A stretch of DNA of 35,384 bases from contig CAKUFA010000025.1 in assembly GCA_934647165.1 (NCBI GenBank), positions 1 through 35,384 on the forward strand. Reading direction: 5' to 3'. The first letter of the stretch is position 1; every line of letters begins with the position of its first letter. Origin of the DNA: an uncultured Clostridia bacterium (GTDB lineage Bacteria > Bacillota > Clostridia > Christensenellales > Aristaeellaceae). This document shows, in pieces, positions 1 through 7,232 of the stretch. The position numbers and the translations under genes were made by a program. Below the pieces are notes generated by a model. It did not search any database. It saw only the letters and a program-made list of their open reading frames with translations, and had not been told where the DNA came from.

Positions 1-2
1 AA

Positions 3-380
3 ATCACTTCCTTGCCGGGTCATGAGGATGCCTTGTTTCTTTCATTGCAAAAACGCCGCATTACCCAGCGTGCAGTGCAAAATTTGGTGAAAAAATATGC
101 TGCCGTTGCTGCGCCGCTAAAACCTCGCATAAGTCCTCACAAACTTCGAAGTACTTTTGCGACAAATCTATACAGCGCAACTGGTGATATTTATTTGGTC
201 GCAGATGTGATGGGTCACTCTTCTGTCGATACTACGCGCAAACATTATGCGGATATGACTGATGCTCGTCGTCGCTCTGCCGCGAGTTTTGTGAAGCTTC
301 CGGAGCATAGCAAAACCGCCGAAAGCGACAACAGGGTCACTCCCGACGGTTTAGGCAAAGAACAGGAAGCAGGCCAATAA
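3..380 (+). CDS. Tyrosine recombinase/integrase, C-terminal part (5' end outside window)
   Basis: The reading frame is open from the window edge to the TAA at 378-380, so the N-terminal part lies outside. The visible part carries the catalytic C-terminal signature of phage-integrase/Xer recombinases: HKLR (His and Arg of the HxxR box), then VMGHSS (third-box His), then the nucleophile Tyr in KHYADM. After the Tyr there is a hydrophilic tail of about 45 residues. These enzymes cut and rejoin DNA through a 3'-phosphotyrosine link. Without the N-terminal arm-binding domain and any flanking att sites I cannot say whether it is a chromosomal Xer-like enzyme or the integrase of a mobile element lying to the left. 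It converges on the Cys-rich gene with only 7 bases between the stop codons. Confidence 0.85.
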   Translation: MTSLPGHEDALFLSLQKRRITQRAVQNLVKKYAAVAAPLKPRISPHKLRSTFATNLYSATGDIYLVADVMGHSSVDTTRKHYADMTDARRRSAASFVKLPEHSKTAESDNRVTPDGLGKEQEAGQ

Positions 381-394
381 ACTGCTTTTATTTC
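366..394 (+). terminator. Weak intrinsic terminator candidate of the recombinase gene
   Basis: AAGCAG (367-372) pairs with CTGCTT (382-387) around a 9-base loop, and the right arm is followed by TTATTT. G366 can add one G-U pair. The hairpin overlaps the recombinase stop codon and the last codon of the convergent gene. The stem is short, so this is tentative. Confidence 0.4.
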
Positions 395-597
395 TCAGAT
401 ACATCGTTCCCATGTTTGCGCAGATATTCGCTTTCCAATTCGATATCATCCACTGCAATGGCGCGATAGTCTTCATTACCACGAATACATTTCATGCAGT
501 TATCACAGATTTTATTAGGATCCAGATCACATCGATCACACTCTCCGCAACCGATGCACACACGGTCATACAGCACACACTGCTTTTGTTCTTTCAT
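388..597 (-). CDS. Small Cys-rich protein, probably metal or Fe-S binding
   Basis: This 69-residue protein starts at the ATG at 597, preceded by GGGAGGAG with good spacing; a longer frame to 807 lacks such support and would run through the lexA promoter. Residues 7-37 are packed with cysteines in CxxCxxC-like spacing (CIGCGECDRCDLDP, then ICDNCMKC), followed by an acidic tail rich in Asp and Glu. The spacing recalls ferredoxin-type or zinc-ribbon binding, but I do not recognise a named family with a known function. It is transcribed divergently from lexA, from a promoter of its own (625-653), and a LexA box lies between the two, so damage-linked control is possible but not shown. Confidence 0.75.
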   Translation of the reverse strand: MKEQKQCVLYDRVCIGCGECDRCDLDPNKICDNCMKCIRGNEDYRAIAVDDIELESEYLRKHGNDVSEK

Positions 598-624
598 CGC
601 TAACTCCTCCCTTATTGCATAAGT

Positions 625-653
625 ATTATAGCACAACCCGTCCGGATACGCAA
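625..653 (-). promoter_or_regulatory. Promoter of the Cys-rich gene
   Basis: On the minus strand TTGCGT (648-653) and TATAAT (625-630) are separated by 17 bases, with a TGn extension before the -10. The start codon lies 28 bases downstream of the -10 box, leaving room for the GGGAGGAG ribosome site. Confidence 0.75.
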
Positions 654-659
654 ACTTTC

Positions 660-673
660 CGAACGGGTGTTTG
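660..673. promoter_or_regulatory. LexA (SOS) box
   Basis: CGAACGGGTGTTTG differs at one base from the Gram-positive box CGAACNNNNGTTCG. Its right end overlaps the -35 hexamer of the lexA promoter (671-676), the usual place for autorepression. It lies 6 bases upstream of the -35 of the divergent Cys-rich gene. Confidence 0.85.
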
Positions 674-699
674 ATTTTTGTGAAAACGTATGGTATAAT
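671..699 (+). promoter_or_regulatory. lexA promoter (sigma-A type, extended -10)
   Basis: TTGATT (671-676), a 17-base spacer and TATAAT (694-699), with TGG directly before the -10. The expected transcript begins near 706, about 39 bases ahead of the GTG start codon of lexA. Confidence 0.85.
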
Positions 700-744
700 A
701 CAGCAATCCCATTCCATTAACAAAGTATAAGGCGGCGATTTTGA

Positions 745-1359
745 GTGCAAAGACCTCGTGGTGATAATCAGCAGCGTATCCTGGACTATATCAAGTCCGA
801 AATACAAACAAAGGGATATCCACCGTCCGTTCGGGAAATAGCCAACGCAGTGGGATTAAAGTCCACGTCCACCGTGCATGGTCACCTTCAGCGGCTGGAG
901 AAACGTGGTCTTCTTCACCGTGATGCTATGAAGCCCCGCGCCATGGAGGTTGTCGGCGATCCCAACTTTATCCGCAACACAACCACTGCCGTGCCCGTTG
1001 TTGGACATGTACAGGCTGGCGTACCCATCCTTGCTGAACAAAATTTGGAAGATTATGTGCCAATTCCTGATGTAATGCTTGGCAAGGGTGAGCATTTTAT
1101 TCTGCGAGTGCATGGTGAAAGCATGATCGACGCTGGGATTATGGATGGTGATTACATCATTGTTCGCCAGCGGGCAGAAGCGCATGATGGTGACATTATT
1201 GTGGCCATGATTGATGACTCTGCCACCGTAAAACGCTTTTTTCGAGAAGAGGATGGAACTTTCCGCCTACAGCCGGAAAATTCCGCCATGGAACCGATTT
1301 ATACCAAAGAACTGACCATTGTGGGCGAGGTCGTTTCCCTGTTCCGTCTTATCAAATAA
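745..1359 (+). CDS. lexA: LexA repressor (SOS regulator, self-cleaving)
   Basis: This 204-residue protein has the full LexA layout. The N-terminal winged helix-turn-helix (about 1-65) contains the TKGYPPSVREIA and STSTVHGHLQRLEKRG blocks. The cleavage site is Ala91-Gly92 in HVQAG, and the S24-type catalytic dyad is Ser126 (HGESM) and Lys163 (TVKRF); the family motif RLQPENSAMEPI follows. LexA represses DNA-damage genes and cuts itself when RecA filaments form. The GTG at 745 is chosen because AAGGCGG lies 9 bases upstream. A LexA box overlapping its promoter implies autoregulation. It heads an apparent four-gene operon; the next gene follows after 15 bases. Confidence 0.97.
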   Translation: MQRPRGDNQQRILDYIKSEIQTKGYPPSVREIANAVGLKSTSTVHGHLQRLEKRGLLHRDAMKPRAMEVVGDPNFIRNTTTAVPVVGHVQAGVPILAEQNLEDYVPIPDVMLGKGEHFILRVHGESMIDAGIMDGDYIIVRQRAEAHDGDIIVAMIDDSATVKRFFREEDGTFRLQPENSAMEPIYTKELTIVGEVVSLFRLIK

Positions 1360-1374
1360 GTTGGAGGGTATTTC

Positions 1375-2043
1375 TTGATTAGCAACGAGGAAAGAAAAAA
1401 ACGAATCGCTATTCCATCCTACACGCTCGGTGAAGAGCTTATCAGCTCGATCTCCCATGGAATAGGAGCTCTGCTGGGCATTTCGGCGCTGGTACTGTGC
1501 GTTGTAAAAAGCTGCAATCCGCTGGATGGTTACAAGTTAGCATCCAGCATTGTCTTTGGGCTGAATATTATCATTTTGTATTTGATGAGCTGCCTGTATC
1601 ATGCCCTAAAGGTCAATAAGGCAAAACGCGTGTTCCGCGTGTTTGATCATTGCACTATTTTTCTCTTAATTGCCGGAACGTATACACCCTATACCCTTGT
1701 CACGCTGCGCGGCACCATCGGCTGGTGGCTTTTTGGCGTTATCTGGTTGATGGCTGTTGTCGGCGTTGTCCTTAACGCTGTCAGTCTGCGAAAGTTTGCC
1801 AAGCTATCTGTGGCATGTTATCTTATCATGGGGTGGATGGTGCTCCTGTCTTTCGGACAATTGAAAGCCCAGCTGAATTGGAACGGTATTTTGCTGTTGA
1901 TTGCCGGCGGCTGCGCTTATACCATAGGTGCAATCATCTATGGTATTGGCTCCAGAAAGCGCTATTTTCATTCAGTATTCCATTTTTTCTGCTTGGCAGG
2001 TACCATTTTGCATTTCTTTTCCATATACCTGTATGTGCTGTGA
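1375..2043 (+). CDS. Hemolysin III / PAQR family membrane protein
   Basis: A 222-residue, strongly hydrophobic protein with about seven predicted membrane segments. It shows the family's conserved polar positions: SHGIGA near the first helix, SCLYH after the second, FDHCTIFLLIAGTYTP in the middle, and HSVFHFF in the last segment, which match the His/Asp zinc-site residues of PAQR-type proteins. The name comes from a Bacillus cereus hemolysin, but the bacterial homologues have no settled role and toxin activity should not be assumed. Translation starts at TTG 1375 behind TTGGAGGG, 15 bases after lexA, so it is probably co-transcribed with it. Confidence 0.88.
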   Translation: MISNEERKKRIAIPSYTLGEELISSISHGIGALLGISALVLCVVKSCNPLDGYKLASSIVFGLNIIILYLMSCLYHALKVNKAKRVFRVFDHCTIFLLIAGTYTPYTLVTLRGTIGWWLFGVIWLMAVVGVVLNAVSLRKFAKLSVACYLIMGWMVLLSFGQLKAQLNWNGILLLIAGGCAYTIGAIIYGIGSRKRYFHSVFHFFCLAGTILHFFSIYLYVL

Positions 2044-2058
2044 ACGGAGCGTGTAAAG

Positions 2059-2562
2059 ATGCCGGAGCATTCGAAACTTCCTTCCATCATGGAAACAGTG
2101 CCCTATCCTATGATGGACGCGCAGCTGGCCTCGCTGATTGAAAGTTGTCCCCTACCCTTGCCTGCTATGGCTAACTGTGCTGCACTTTTATGGGAAAACC
2201 TGCATGATATTAACTGGGCAGGCTTTTATCTACTCAAAGGCGACAGGCTGATTCTCGGCCCTTTTCAAGGGAAAATTGCCTGCACTTCCATTCCTATCGG
2301 GCGTGGCGTATGTGGCACAGCTGCGGCAACACGGCAGGTGCAGCTTGTACCGAATGTGCATGCATTTCCTGGACACATTGCCTGCGACAGCGCATCTAAT
2401 GCTGAAATTGTGCTGCCGCTCCTGGCTGATGGAACACTTTATGGCGTAATGGATATTGACAGTCCTCTACTATCCCGTTTTACCGCAGCAGATGCCAGAG
2501 GGCTAACCGCGCTTTGCGCAACATTGATGCGCAATGTTTGCTGGAAAGAAGGAGTATTATGA
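2059..2562 (+). CDS. msrC: Free methionine-(R)-sulfoxide reductase (GAF fold)
   Basis: A 167-residue single GAF-domain protein. The blocks NWAGFYLL, LGPFQGKIACTSI, GRGVCG and VHAFPGHIACDSASNAEIVLP are characteristic of fRMsr (E. coli MsrC/YebR, B. subtilis YtsP). The three redox cysteines are present: Cys75, Cys85 and Cys109. The enzyme reduces free Met-(R)-sulfoxide in the cytoplasm, using thioredoxin to reset its disulfide. It starts 15 bases after the hemolysin III-like gene and its TGA overlaps the ATG of the GNAT gene (ATGA), so it belongs to the lexA operon and may be expressed more after damage. Confidence 0.92.
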   Translation: MPEHSKLPSIMETVPYPMMDAQLASLIESCPLPLPAMANCAALLWENLHDINWAGFYLLKGDRLILGPFQGKIACTSIPIGRGVCGTAAATRQVQLVPNVHAFPGHIACDSASNAEIVLPLLADGTLYGVMDIDSPLLSRFTAADARGLTALCATLMRNVCWKEGVL

Positions 2563-3056
2563 AACCGCGATCTATTACCCTGCGCCCTTTCACACGCGAG
2601 GAATATCACGTTTTTTATCAAGATTATGTAGCTGATCCCATCATGGATCCCAATGTATACCATTATAGCCGAGAGCATGTGGATCGCTGCTATGATTATA
2701 ATTTGTCACGACAAAGCTGGTATCCGATTTTCGGTATTTTTACGGAAGATGGTGAATGCGTTGGAACCTTATCGTTAAAGCGCATTGATCCGCAAGAAAA
2801 ACGTTGTGAAATCGGAATTATGCTGCGTGATGACACATGCAAGAATTGCGGTTATGGTACGCAAGCACTCCGGCAAGCTATTCAAATGGCCAGAGATGTT
2901 TATCACGTTGAGCATATCTATGCTGACACAATGGGCAGCAATACACGCATGCAGCATATCTTTGACAAACTTGGCTTTCGCTTCATTGGACGAACCCATG
3001 ATGTCTACAACATGGGTAATCGTTGGGAAGATAAGCTAGATTACGTGCTGGAATAA
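2559..3056 (+). CDS. GNAT N-acetyltransferase, RimJ/RimL-like
   Basis: This 165-residue protein starts at the ATG 2559, inside the ATGA overlap with msrC and behind AAGGAG. It begins with ITLRPFTREEY, typical of the RimJ/RimL branch, has a central sheet (CVGTLSLKRID, RCEIGIML), an acetyl-CoA loop CKNCGYGTQAL (a variant of RxxGxG) and the C-terminal MQHIFDKLGFRFIGR block. It should transfer an acetyl group from acetyl-CoA to an amine; the substrate cannot be read from the sequence. It is the last gene of the lexA operon and is followed by a terminator. Confidence 0.85.
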   Translation: MKPRSITLRPFTREEYHVFYQDYVADPIMDPNVYHYSREHVDRCYDYNLSRQSWYPIFGIFTEDGECVGTLSLKRIDPQEKRCEIGIMLRDDTCKNCGYGTQALRQAIQMARDVYHVEHIYADTMGSNTRMQHIFDKLGFRFIGRTHDVYNMGNRWEDKLDYVLE

Positions 3057-3065
3057 GAGTATAAG

Positions 3066-3113
3066 AAAAAGGCCACAGCACCCCTTCTTCATAGAAGCTG
3101 CCATGGCCTTTTT
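3066..3113. terminator. Bidirectional intrinsic terminator between convergent operons
   Basis: AAAAAGGCCA (3066-3075) and TGGCCTTTTT (3104-3113) form a 10-base-pair stem with A and U runs on both ends, so it can stop the lexA operon on the plus strand and the transketolase operon on the minus strand. It starts 9 bases after the GNAT stop codon and ends 9 bases before the transketolase stop codon. Confidence 0.85.
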
Positions 3114-3122
3114 ATAATTCTT

Positions 3123-4049
3123 TTATTTACGCAGAGTTTCAAGAATTGTATCCGTGATGCGTGCAGCGTTCAGGCCATACTCTTCCAGTAGGTCGGCAGG
3201 CTTACCGCTTTGACCAAAGCGATCCATAATGCCAATTTTCTTGAAGCATGTGCAGCCATAGCCAGCAATAGCAGACGCGACTGCATCACCCAAGCCGCCA
3301 ATGATGGAATGCTCTTCCACAGAGAACACCTTGCCGCATTTGGCGGCATAGGCACGCACCAGCTCCTCATCAAACGGCTTCAGACTGTGCATATTCACCA
3401 ATGCGCAATCAATGCCCTTTTCCCCAAGCAGCTTCACAACATCCAGGCACTGCTCGACCATCATGCCGCAGGTAAAAATAACAGCATCGTTGCCATCCTT
3501 AAGCACATTGCCTTTGCCAACCACAAAAGGCTGCTCTTCCAAAATCAGTGAAGGCAAGCGTGCCGTGCGAATATAAACCGGACCGTTAATGGCCGCCGCA
3601 GCTTCCACAGCCTTATAAGTTTCATTTGCATCGCTGGGCACAAGCACGGTCATTCCGGGCAGCACACGCATCAATGCCAAATCTTCCACCGCTTGATGAC
3701 TGCCGCCATCCTCGCCCAGTGTCACACCTGCATGGGAGAAACCGAACTTCACATTGAAATGTGGGTAGCAAACGCCGTTGCGGATCTGATCATAGCAACG
3801 GCCGGCAAACACTGCGAACGTAGAGCAGAAAGGAATCAGCCCCATGGTGCTCATGCCGGCAGCAATGTCTACCATATCCGCTTCAGCAATACCGCAATCA
3901 ATAAAACGTTCCGGAAATACCTTCACAAAGTGGTTGGTCATGGTTGCAGCAGCTAGATCAGCGTCCAGTACAACAACCTTATCGTTCTTTTCACCCAATT
4001 TTACAAGCGCTTCACCATAGGCAACGCGGGTAGCTTTTTTTTCGCTCAT
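3123..4049 (-). CDS. Transketolase, C-terminal subunit
   Basis: A 308-residue protein corresponding to the pyrimidine-binding and C-terminal domains of transketolase. Visible blocks are DADLAAATMT near residue 30, FPERFIDCGIAEADMVDIAAGMS with the Glu that activates thiamine diphosphate, HAGVTLGEDGGSHQAVEDLALMR, and the C-terminal-domain segments GMMVEQCLDVV and EEHSIIGGLGDAV. With the partner subunit it would move two-carbon ketol units between sugar phosphates in the non-oxidative pentose phosphate pathway. The ATG at 4049 has GGAGGG 7 bases upstream; a GTG at 4052, directly after the partner's stop codon, is the alternative. Confidence 0.93.
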   Translation of the reverse strand: MSEKKATRVAYGEALVKLGEKNDKVVVLDADLAAATMTNHFVKVFPERFIDCGIAEADMVDIAAGMSTMGLIPFCSTFAVFAGRCYDQIRNGVCYPHFNVKFGFSHAGVTLGEDGGSHQAVEDLALMRVLPGMTVLVPSDANETYKAVEAAAAINGPVYIRTARLPSLILEEQPFVVGKGNVLKDGNDAVIFTCGMMVEQCLDVVKLLGEKGIDCALVNMHSLKPFDEELVRAYAAKCGKVFSVEEHSIIGGLGDAVASAIAGYGCTCFKKIGIMDRFGQSGKPADLLEEYGLNAARITDTILETLRK

Positions 4050-4052
4050 CAC

Positions 4053-4868
4053 TCAACCCTCCAATTCCTTCAGCGCCTGTTCGGCCTGTTCCTGATTGGG
4101 TGCTTTGCCATGCCAGCCAACCTGGCCTTCCATATAGCTGACACCCTTGCCCTTGAGAGTGTGCATGATGATATAACGAGGCTTGCCAGGGCATGCTGGA
4201 GTATGCAGGGCATCCAGCACCTGTTGCATGTCGTTGCCGTCCTGCACTTCAATCACATCATAGCCGAAAGCTTCAGCCTTGGCACGAATGTTTCCCAAGC
4301 TCATTACCTGATCGTTGGTGCCATCAATTTGCATGCCATTGTAATCCAGGATGACCGTCAGGTTGTCCAGCTTATAATGGGCAGCTGCCATAGAAGCTTC
4401 CCACACCAGACCTTCGTCAGATTCCCCGTCGCCGATAAGCGTATAGACATGCACGGGGCTGCCGAGCTTTTTAGCAGCGATTGCCATGCCTACGGCAATG
4501 GAGATTCCCTGACCCAAAGAACCGGTCGATGCGTCAACCCCGGGGCATTTTTTTACATCAGGATGACCCTGCAAAATGCCGTGCAGCTGACGGAAATGAT
4601 CGAATTCCTCCCGGCCAAAGTAGCCGCGTTCACACAGTGTGCCATACAGCGCCGGTGCGGCATGTCCCTTGGACAGCACAAAACGATCACGATCAGGGTT
4701 CTTATCGTTGGCAGGGTCAATATTCCGCATCACGTCAAAATAAAGAGCCACCAGTGTTTCTGTGCAGGAAAGGGATCCGCCCGGATGTCCCGCGCCAGCC
4801 TTGGCGACCATGGTGATGATATCACGCCGTACCTGACGACAGGTAGCCTGGAGCGACTGAATATCCAT
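4053..4868 (-). CDS. Transketolase, N-terminal (TPP-binding) subunit
   Basis: A 271-residue protein covering the thiamine-diphosphate-binding domain of transketolase. It shows GHPGGSLSCTE near the start, SKGHAAPALY, GSLGQGISIAVGMAIAAKKL, and the TPP/Mg motif GDGESDEG followed about 24 residues later by DYNGMQ. The split into two polypeptides is common in Clostridia and archaea. The start is the ATG at 4868 behind GGAGGT with 6-base spacing; the longer frame to 4913 runs over a leader dyad and has no ribosome site. The stop codon touches the start of the second subunit, which supports translational coupling and a one-to-one complex. Confidence 0.94.
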   Translation of the reverse strand: MDIQSLQATCRQVRRDIITMVAKAGAGHPGGSLSCTETLVALYFDVMRNIDPANDKNPDRDRFVLSKGHAAPALYGTLCERGYFGREEFDHFRQLHGILQGHPDVKKCPGVDASTGSLGQGISIAVGMAIAAKKLGSPVHVYTLIGDGESDEGLVWEASMAAAHYKLDNLTVILDYNGMQIDGTNDQVMSLGNIRAKAEAFGYDVIEVQDGNDMQQVLDALHTPACPGKPRYIIMHTLKGKGVSYMEGQVGWHGKAPNQEQAEQALKELEG

Positions 4869-4891
4869 CAATATACCTCCTCTTTCGCACG

Positions 4892-4911
4892 GATTTTCAT
4901 GGATGAAAATC
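4892..4911. repeat. 20-base perfect dyad in the transketolase leader
   Basis: GATTTTCAT (4892-4900) and ATGAAAATC (4903-4911) are perfect inverted repeats around GG. The dyad lies downstream of the promoter (start point near 4934) and 11 bases upstream of the Shine-Dalgarno site, where either a repressor or an RNA hairpin could act. No regulator is recognised. Confidence 0.6.
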
Positions 4912-4940
4912 ACAGTGTGAAGCTATGTTGCCTGAAAAGA

Positions 4941-4969
4941 ATTATAGTGTTTTTCCAACTGGTTGTCAA
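4941..4969 (-). promoter_or_regulatory. Transketolase operon promoter (consensus hexamers)
   Basis: TTGACA (4964-4969) and TATAAT (4941-4946) are separated by exactly 17 bases on the minus strand. The TGA inside TTGACA is the stop codon of the preceding Cys-rich gene (4966-4968). Confidence 0.92.
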
Positions 4970-5127
4970 GAACGCTTTGCTTCTTTCCTGGTCTCATCGC
5001 AGCAGTGGCATTCACCATTGCAGCAGCCGCAATGACACTGTCCACGCCTCTTCCACATTCGCACTGCCACCAGTGCTGCATATCCAATGATTGCAGCTAA
5101 GAGCAGAATCGTTATCACATTTCCCAT
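4966..5127 (-). CDS. FeoB-associated Cys-rich membrane protein
   Basis: A 53-residue protein starting at ATG 5127, two bases after the feoB stop codon. It has one membrane helix (about residues 3-22), then a basic stretch (RMWKRRGQ) and a Cys/His cluster CHCGCCNGECHCC. This matches the FeoB-associated Cys-rich membrane protein family found after feoB in Firmicutes. The longer frame to 5202 would overlap feoB by 73 bases and is not favoured. The protein may hand ferrous iron to or from FeoB, but its role is not settled. Its stop codon lies inside the -35 box of the transketolase promoter. Confidence 0.88.
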   Translation of the reverse strand: MGNVITILLLAAIIGYAALVAVRMWKRRGQCHCGCCNGECHCCDETRKEAKRS

Positions 5128-5129
5128 GC

Positions 5130-7232
5130 TTATGCCCCCAAAAGCATGGCCAGATGATAGATCATAAACGCGACCACCCATGCAACACAGGTCTGTCCGC
5201 ACACAGCGGCAATTGCCCAGCGGCGGCTTTCCAGTTCACGTTTCATGGCGGCAAAAGCAGCCACACAAGGCATATAAAGCAGCACGAAGGTTAAGAAAGC
5301 AATCGCTGCGGCGGTAGATGAAAATACGCCCTGAAGTGCGGTAAGCATCGCGGCAGAATTCATGTCTACCCCAGCCAGAACGGCCAGCGTGCTCACTACG
5401 CTTTCTTTGGCCATAATGCCTGTCAAGATAGCGGTGGAAGCTTCCAGTGAACCGAAGCCCAAGGGCCTAAACAGCGGTGCAATCAATCCGGCCAGTGTGC
5501 CCAGCATACTCTCCTGCACCGTAGCGGCCGTCTCGAAGCGGAATGTGAAGGATTGCAGGAACCACACAATTACCGTTGCCAGGAAAATAACGGTAAATGC
5601 ACGCTGAACAAAGTCTTTGGCTTTGTCCCACATGGTGCGCATCACGTTGCGCGGCGTAGGCAGGCGATAGGCAGGCAGCTCCATGATAAACGGTGCAGCA
5701 TCGCCGTGGAACAGGAGATGCTTGAGAATCAACCCTGCAATGATGGCCATCAGAATACCGCCAAGGTACAGGCAGCTCATCACAAGTACAAGATTACCGG
5801 AGAAAAATGCTTTGGCAAACAGCGCATAGACCGGCACCTTCGCACCGCAGGACATAAAGGGCGTCAGCAAAATGGTAAAGCGACGGTCACGACGGCTGCT
5901 CATGCTGCGCGCGGACATCACCGCAGGCACCGTGCAGCCAAAGCCCATCATCATGGGGATAAAGCTGCGACCGTTCAGTCCGATTTTCCGCAAAGGCTTG
6001 TCCATCAGGAAGGCAGCACGTGCCATGTAGCCGCTGTCTTCCAGGATGGACAGGCACATGAACAAAATAACAATAGTCGGCATAAAAGACAGCACACTGC
6101 CAACACCGGTAAGTACGCCATCAACCAACAGTTCCTGGAGCCACGGCGCGACGCCGGCGCCAACCAACCAGTTGCGGATCAGGCCAATGCCTGCATCTAC
6201 CAGCGTCGAAAAACCATCTGATACCCAGGAGCCGAAGGGGCCAAAGGTGATCCAAAACACCAGCAGCATGGACACAATGAACAACGGAATGGCCAACACA
6301 GGATGGGTCAAAACCCTGTCGATTTTATCGGACAACGTTGGCTTATCCGGATCTGTATCGTGGCGGACAACTGCCTTTTTCAGTACCTGTTCAATAAAAT
6401 TATAGCGAATATCAGCCATCACTGCGGCACGCTCCATGCCGCAAGATGTTTCCATTTCCACCAGAATTTCTTCGATGATGTGCTTCTCGTCCTCTGCCAA
6501 ACCCAGCGTTTCCTGCATGGGTTCGTCGCCCTCCAGCAGTTTGGTTGCAGCATACATGGGTGTCAAGCCCTTGCTTTCCGCCTTTGGCTCAATCAGATGT
6601 GCGATGGCATGCAGTGCCTTATGCGGTACACCATCGCAGATATCCAGCGGCTGCACTGTGCGATGGTGCTCGGCCGCGTCCATAGCCAGGCGCACCAATT
6701 CGTCAATCCCCTCGCCCTTTCGTGCACAGATAGCCACAACCGGTACGCCAAGTTCCTTTTGCAGCACATCCATGTGAATCACATCGCCGTGTGCGCGAAC
6801 TTCATCCATCATGTTCAAAGCAATCACTATGGGAGTGCCCAGTTGCAGCAGCTGCAAGGTTAAATAGAGATTGCGTTCCAGGTTCGTAGCATCGACAATG
6901 TTGATAACCACATCCGGCTTCTCCATTGTAATAAAGTTCCGGCTTACGATTTCTTCCATGGAGAAGGGACTGAGCGAATAAATGCCGGGCAGATCAACAA
7001 TCTTTACATCCGTGTTGTCTGCTTCGTGCATTCGTTTTTTTCCGCCAAAGGCAGGCAAGCCAAAGTGTGCATCATCCCCATGGTGATGATGAAGCAAAAG
7101 CCCTGTTTTTTGTTCCACAGTTACGCCGGGCCAGTTGCCCACATGCTGATTGGAACCCGTCAAAACATTAAACAGCGTAGTTTTTCCGCTGTTCTGGTTG
7201 CCGGCAAGGGCAAAGGTGAATTGTTTGCTCAT
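5130..7232 (-). CDS. feoB: Ferrous iron transporter FeoB
   Basis: A 700-residue inner-membrane Fe(II) transporter. The N-terminal G domain has G1 GNQNSGKTT (11-19), the switch-I Thr in PGVTVEQ, G3 DLPG (80-83) and G4 NMMD (140-143). After a helical spacer come two Gate domains with the conserved MGFGCTVPAVMSARS and SCGAKVPVYALF blocks, and a Nucleos_tra2-type core. An insertion between switch I and G3 (about residues 45-74) contains HHHHGDDAHFG and is unusually rich in His, Gly and Asp. The ATG overlaps the feoA stop codon as ATGA, so feoA, feoB and the Cys-rich gene form one operon. Confidence 0.96.
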   Translation of the reverse strand: MSKQFTFALAGNQNSGKTTLFNVLTGSNQHVGNWPGVTVEQKTGLLLHHHHGDDAHFGLPAFGGKKRMHEADNTDVKIVDLPGIYSLSPFSMEEIVSRNFITMEKPDVVINIVDATNLERNLYLTLQLLQLGTPIVIALNMMDEVRAHGDVIHMDVLQKELGVPVVAICARKGEGIDELVRLAMDAAEHHRTVQPLDICDGVPHKALHAIAHLIEPKAESKGLTPMYAATKLLEGDEPMQETLGLAEDEKHIIEEILVEMETSCGMERAAVMADIRYNFIEQVLKKAVVRHDTDPDKPTLSDKIDRVLTHPVLAIPLFIVSMLLVFWITFGPFGSWVSDGFSTLVDAGIGLIRNWLVGAGVAPWLQELLVDGVLTGVGSVLSFMPTIVILFMCLSILEDSGYMARAAFLMDKPLRKIGLNGRSFIPMMMGFGCTVPAVMSARSMSSRRDRRFTILLTPFMSCGAKVPVYALFAKAFFSGNLVLVMSCLYLGGILMAIIAGLILKHLLFHGDAAPFIMELPAYRLPTPRNVMRTMWDKAKDFVQRAFTVIFLATVIVWFLQSFTFRFETAATVQESMLGTLAGLIAPLFRPLGFGSLEASTAILTGIMAKESVVSTLAVLAGVDMNSAAMLTALQGVFSSTAAAIAFLTFVLLYMPCVAAFAAMKRELESRRWAIAAVCGQTCVAWVVAFMIYHLAMLLGA

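Noticed and set aside
1..380. Mobile-element boundary or att site next to the recombinase
   Set aside because: Only the 3' end of one recombinase gene is visible and the following genes are core; no direct repeats or tRNA end were found.
2439..2678. Minus-strand frame overlapping the msrC-GNAT junction
   Set aside because: It is antisense to two well-supported genes and has no ribosome site or motif.
4110..5090. A 326-codon plus-strand frame across the transketolase N subunit and leader
   Set aside because: It runs antisense through a recognisable enzyme and the promoter region and shows no domain.
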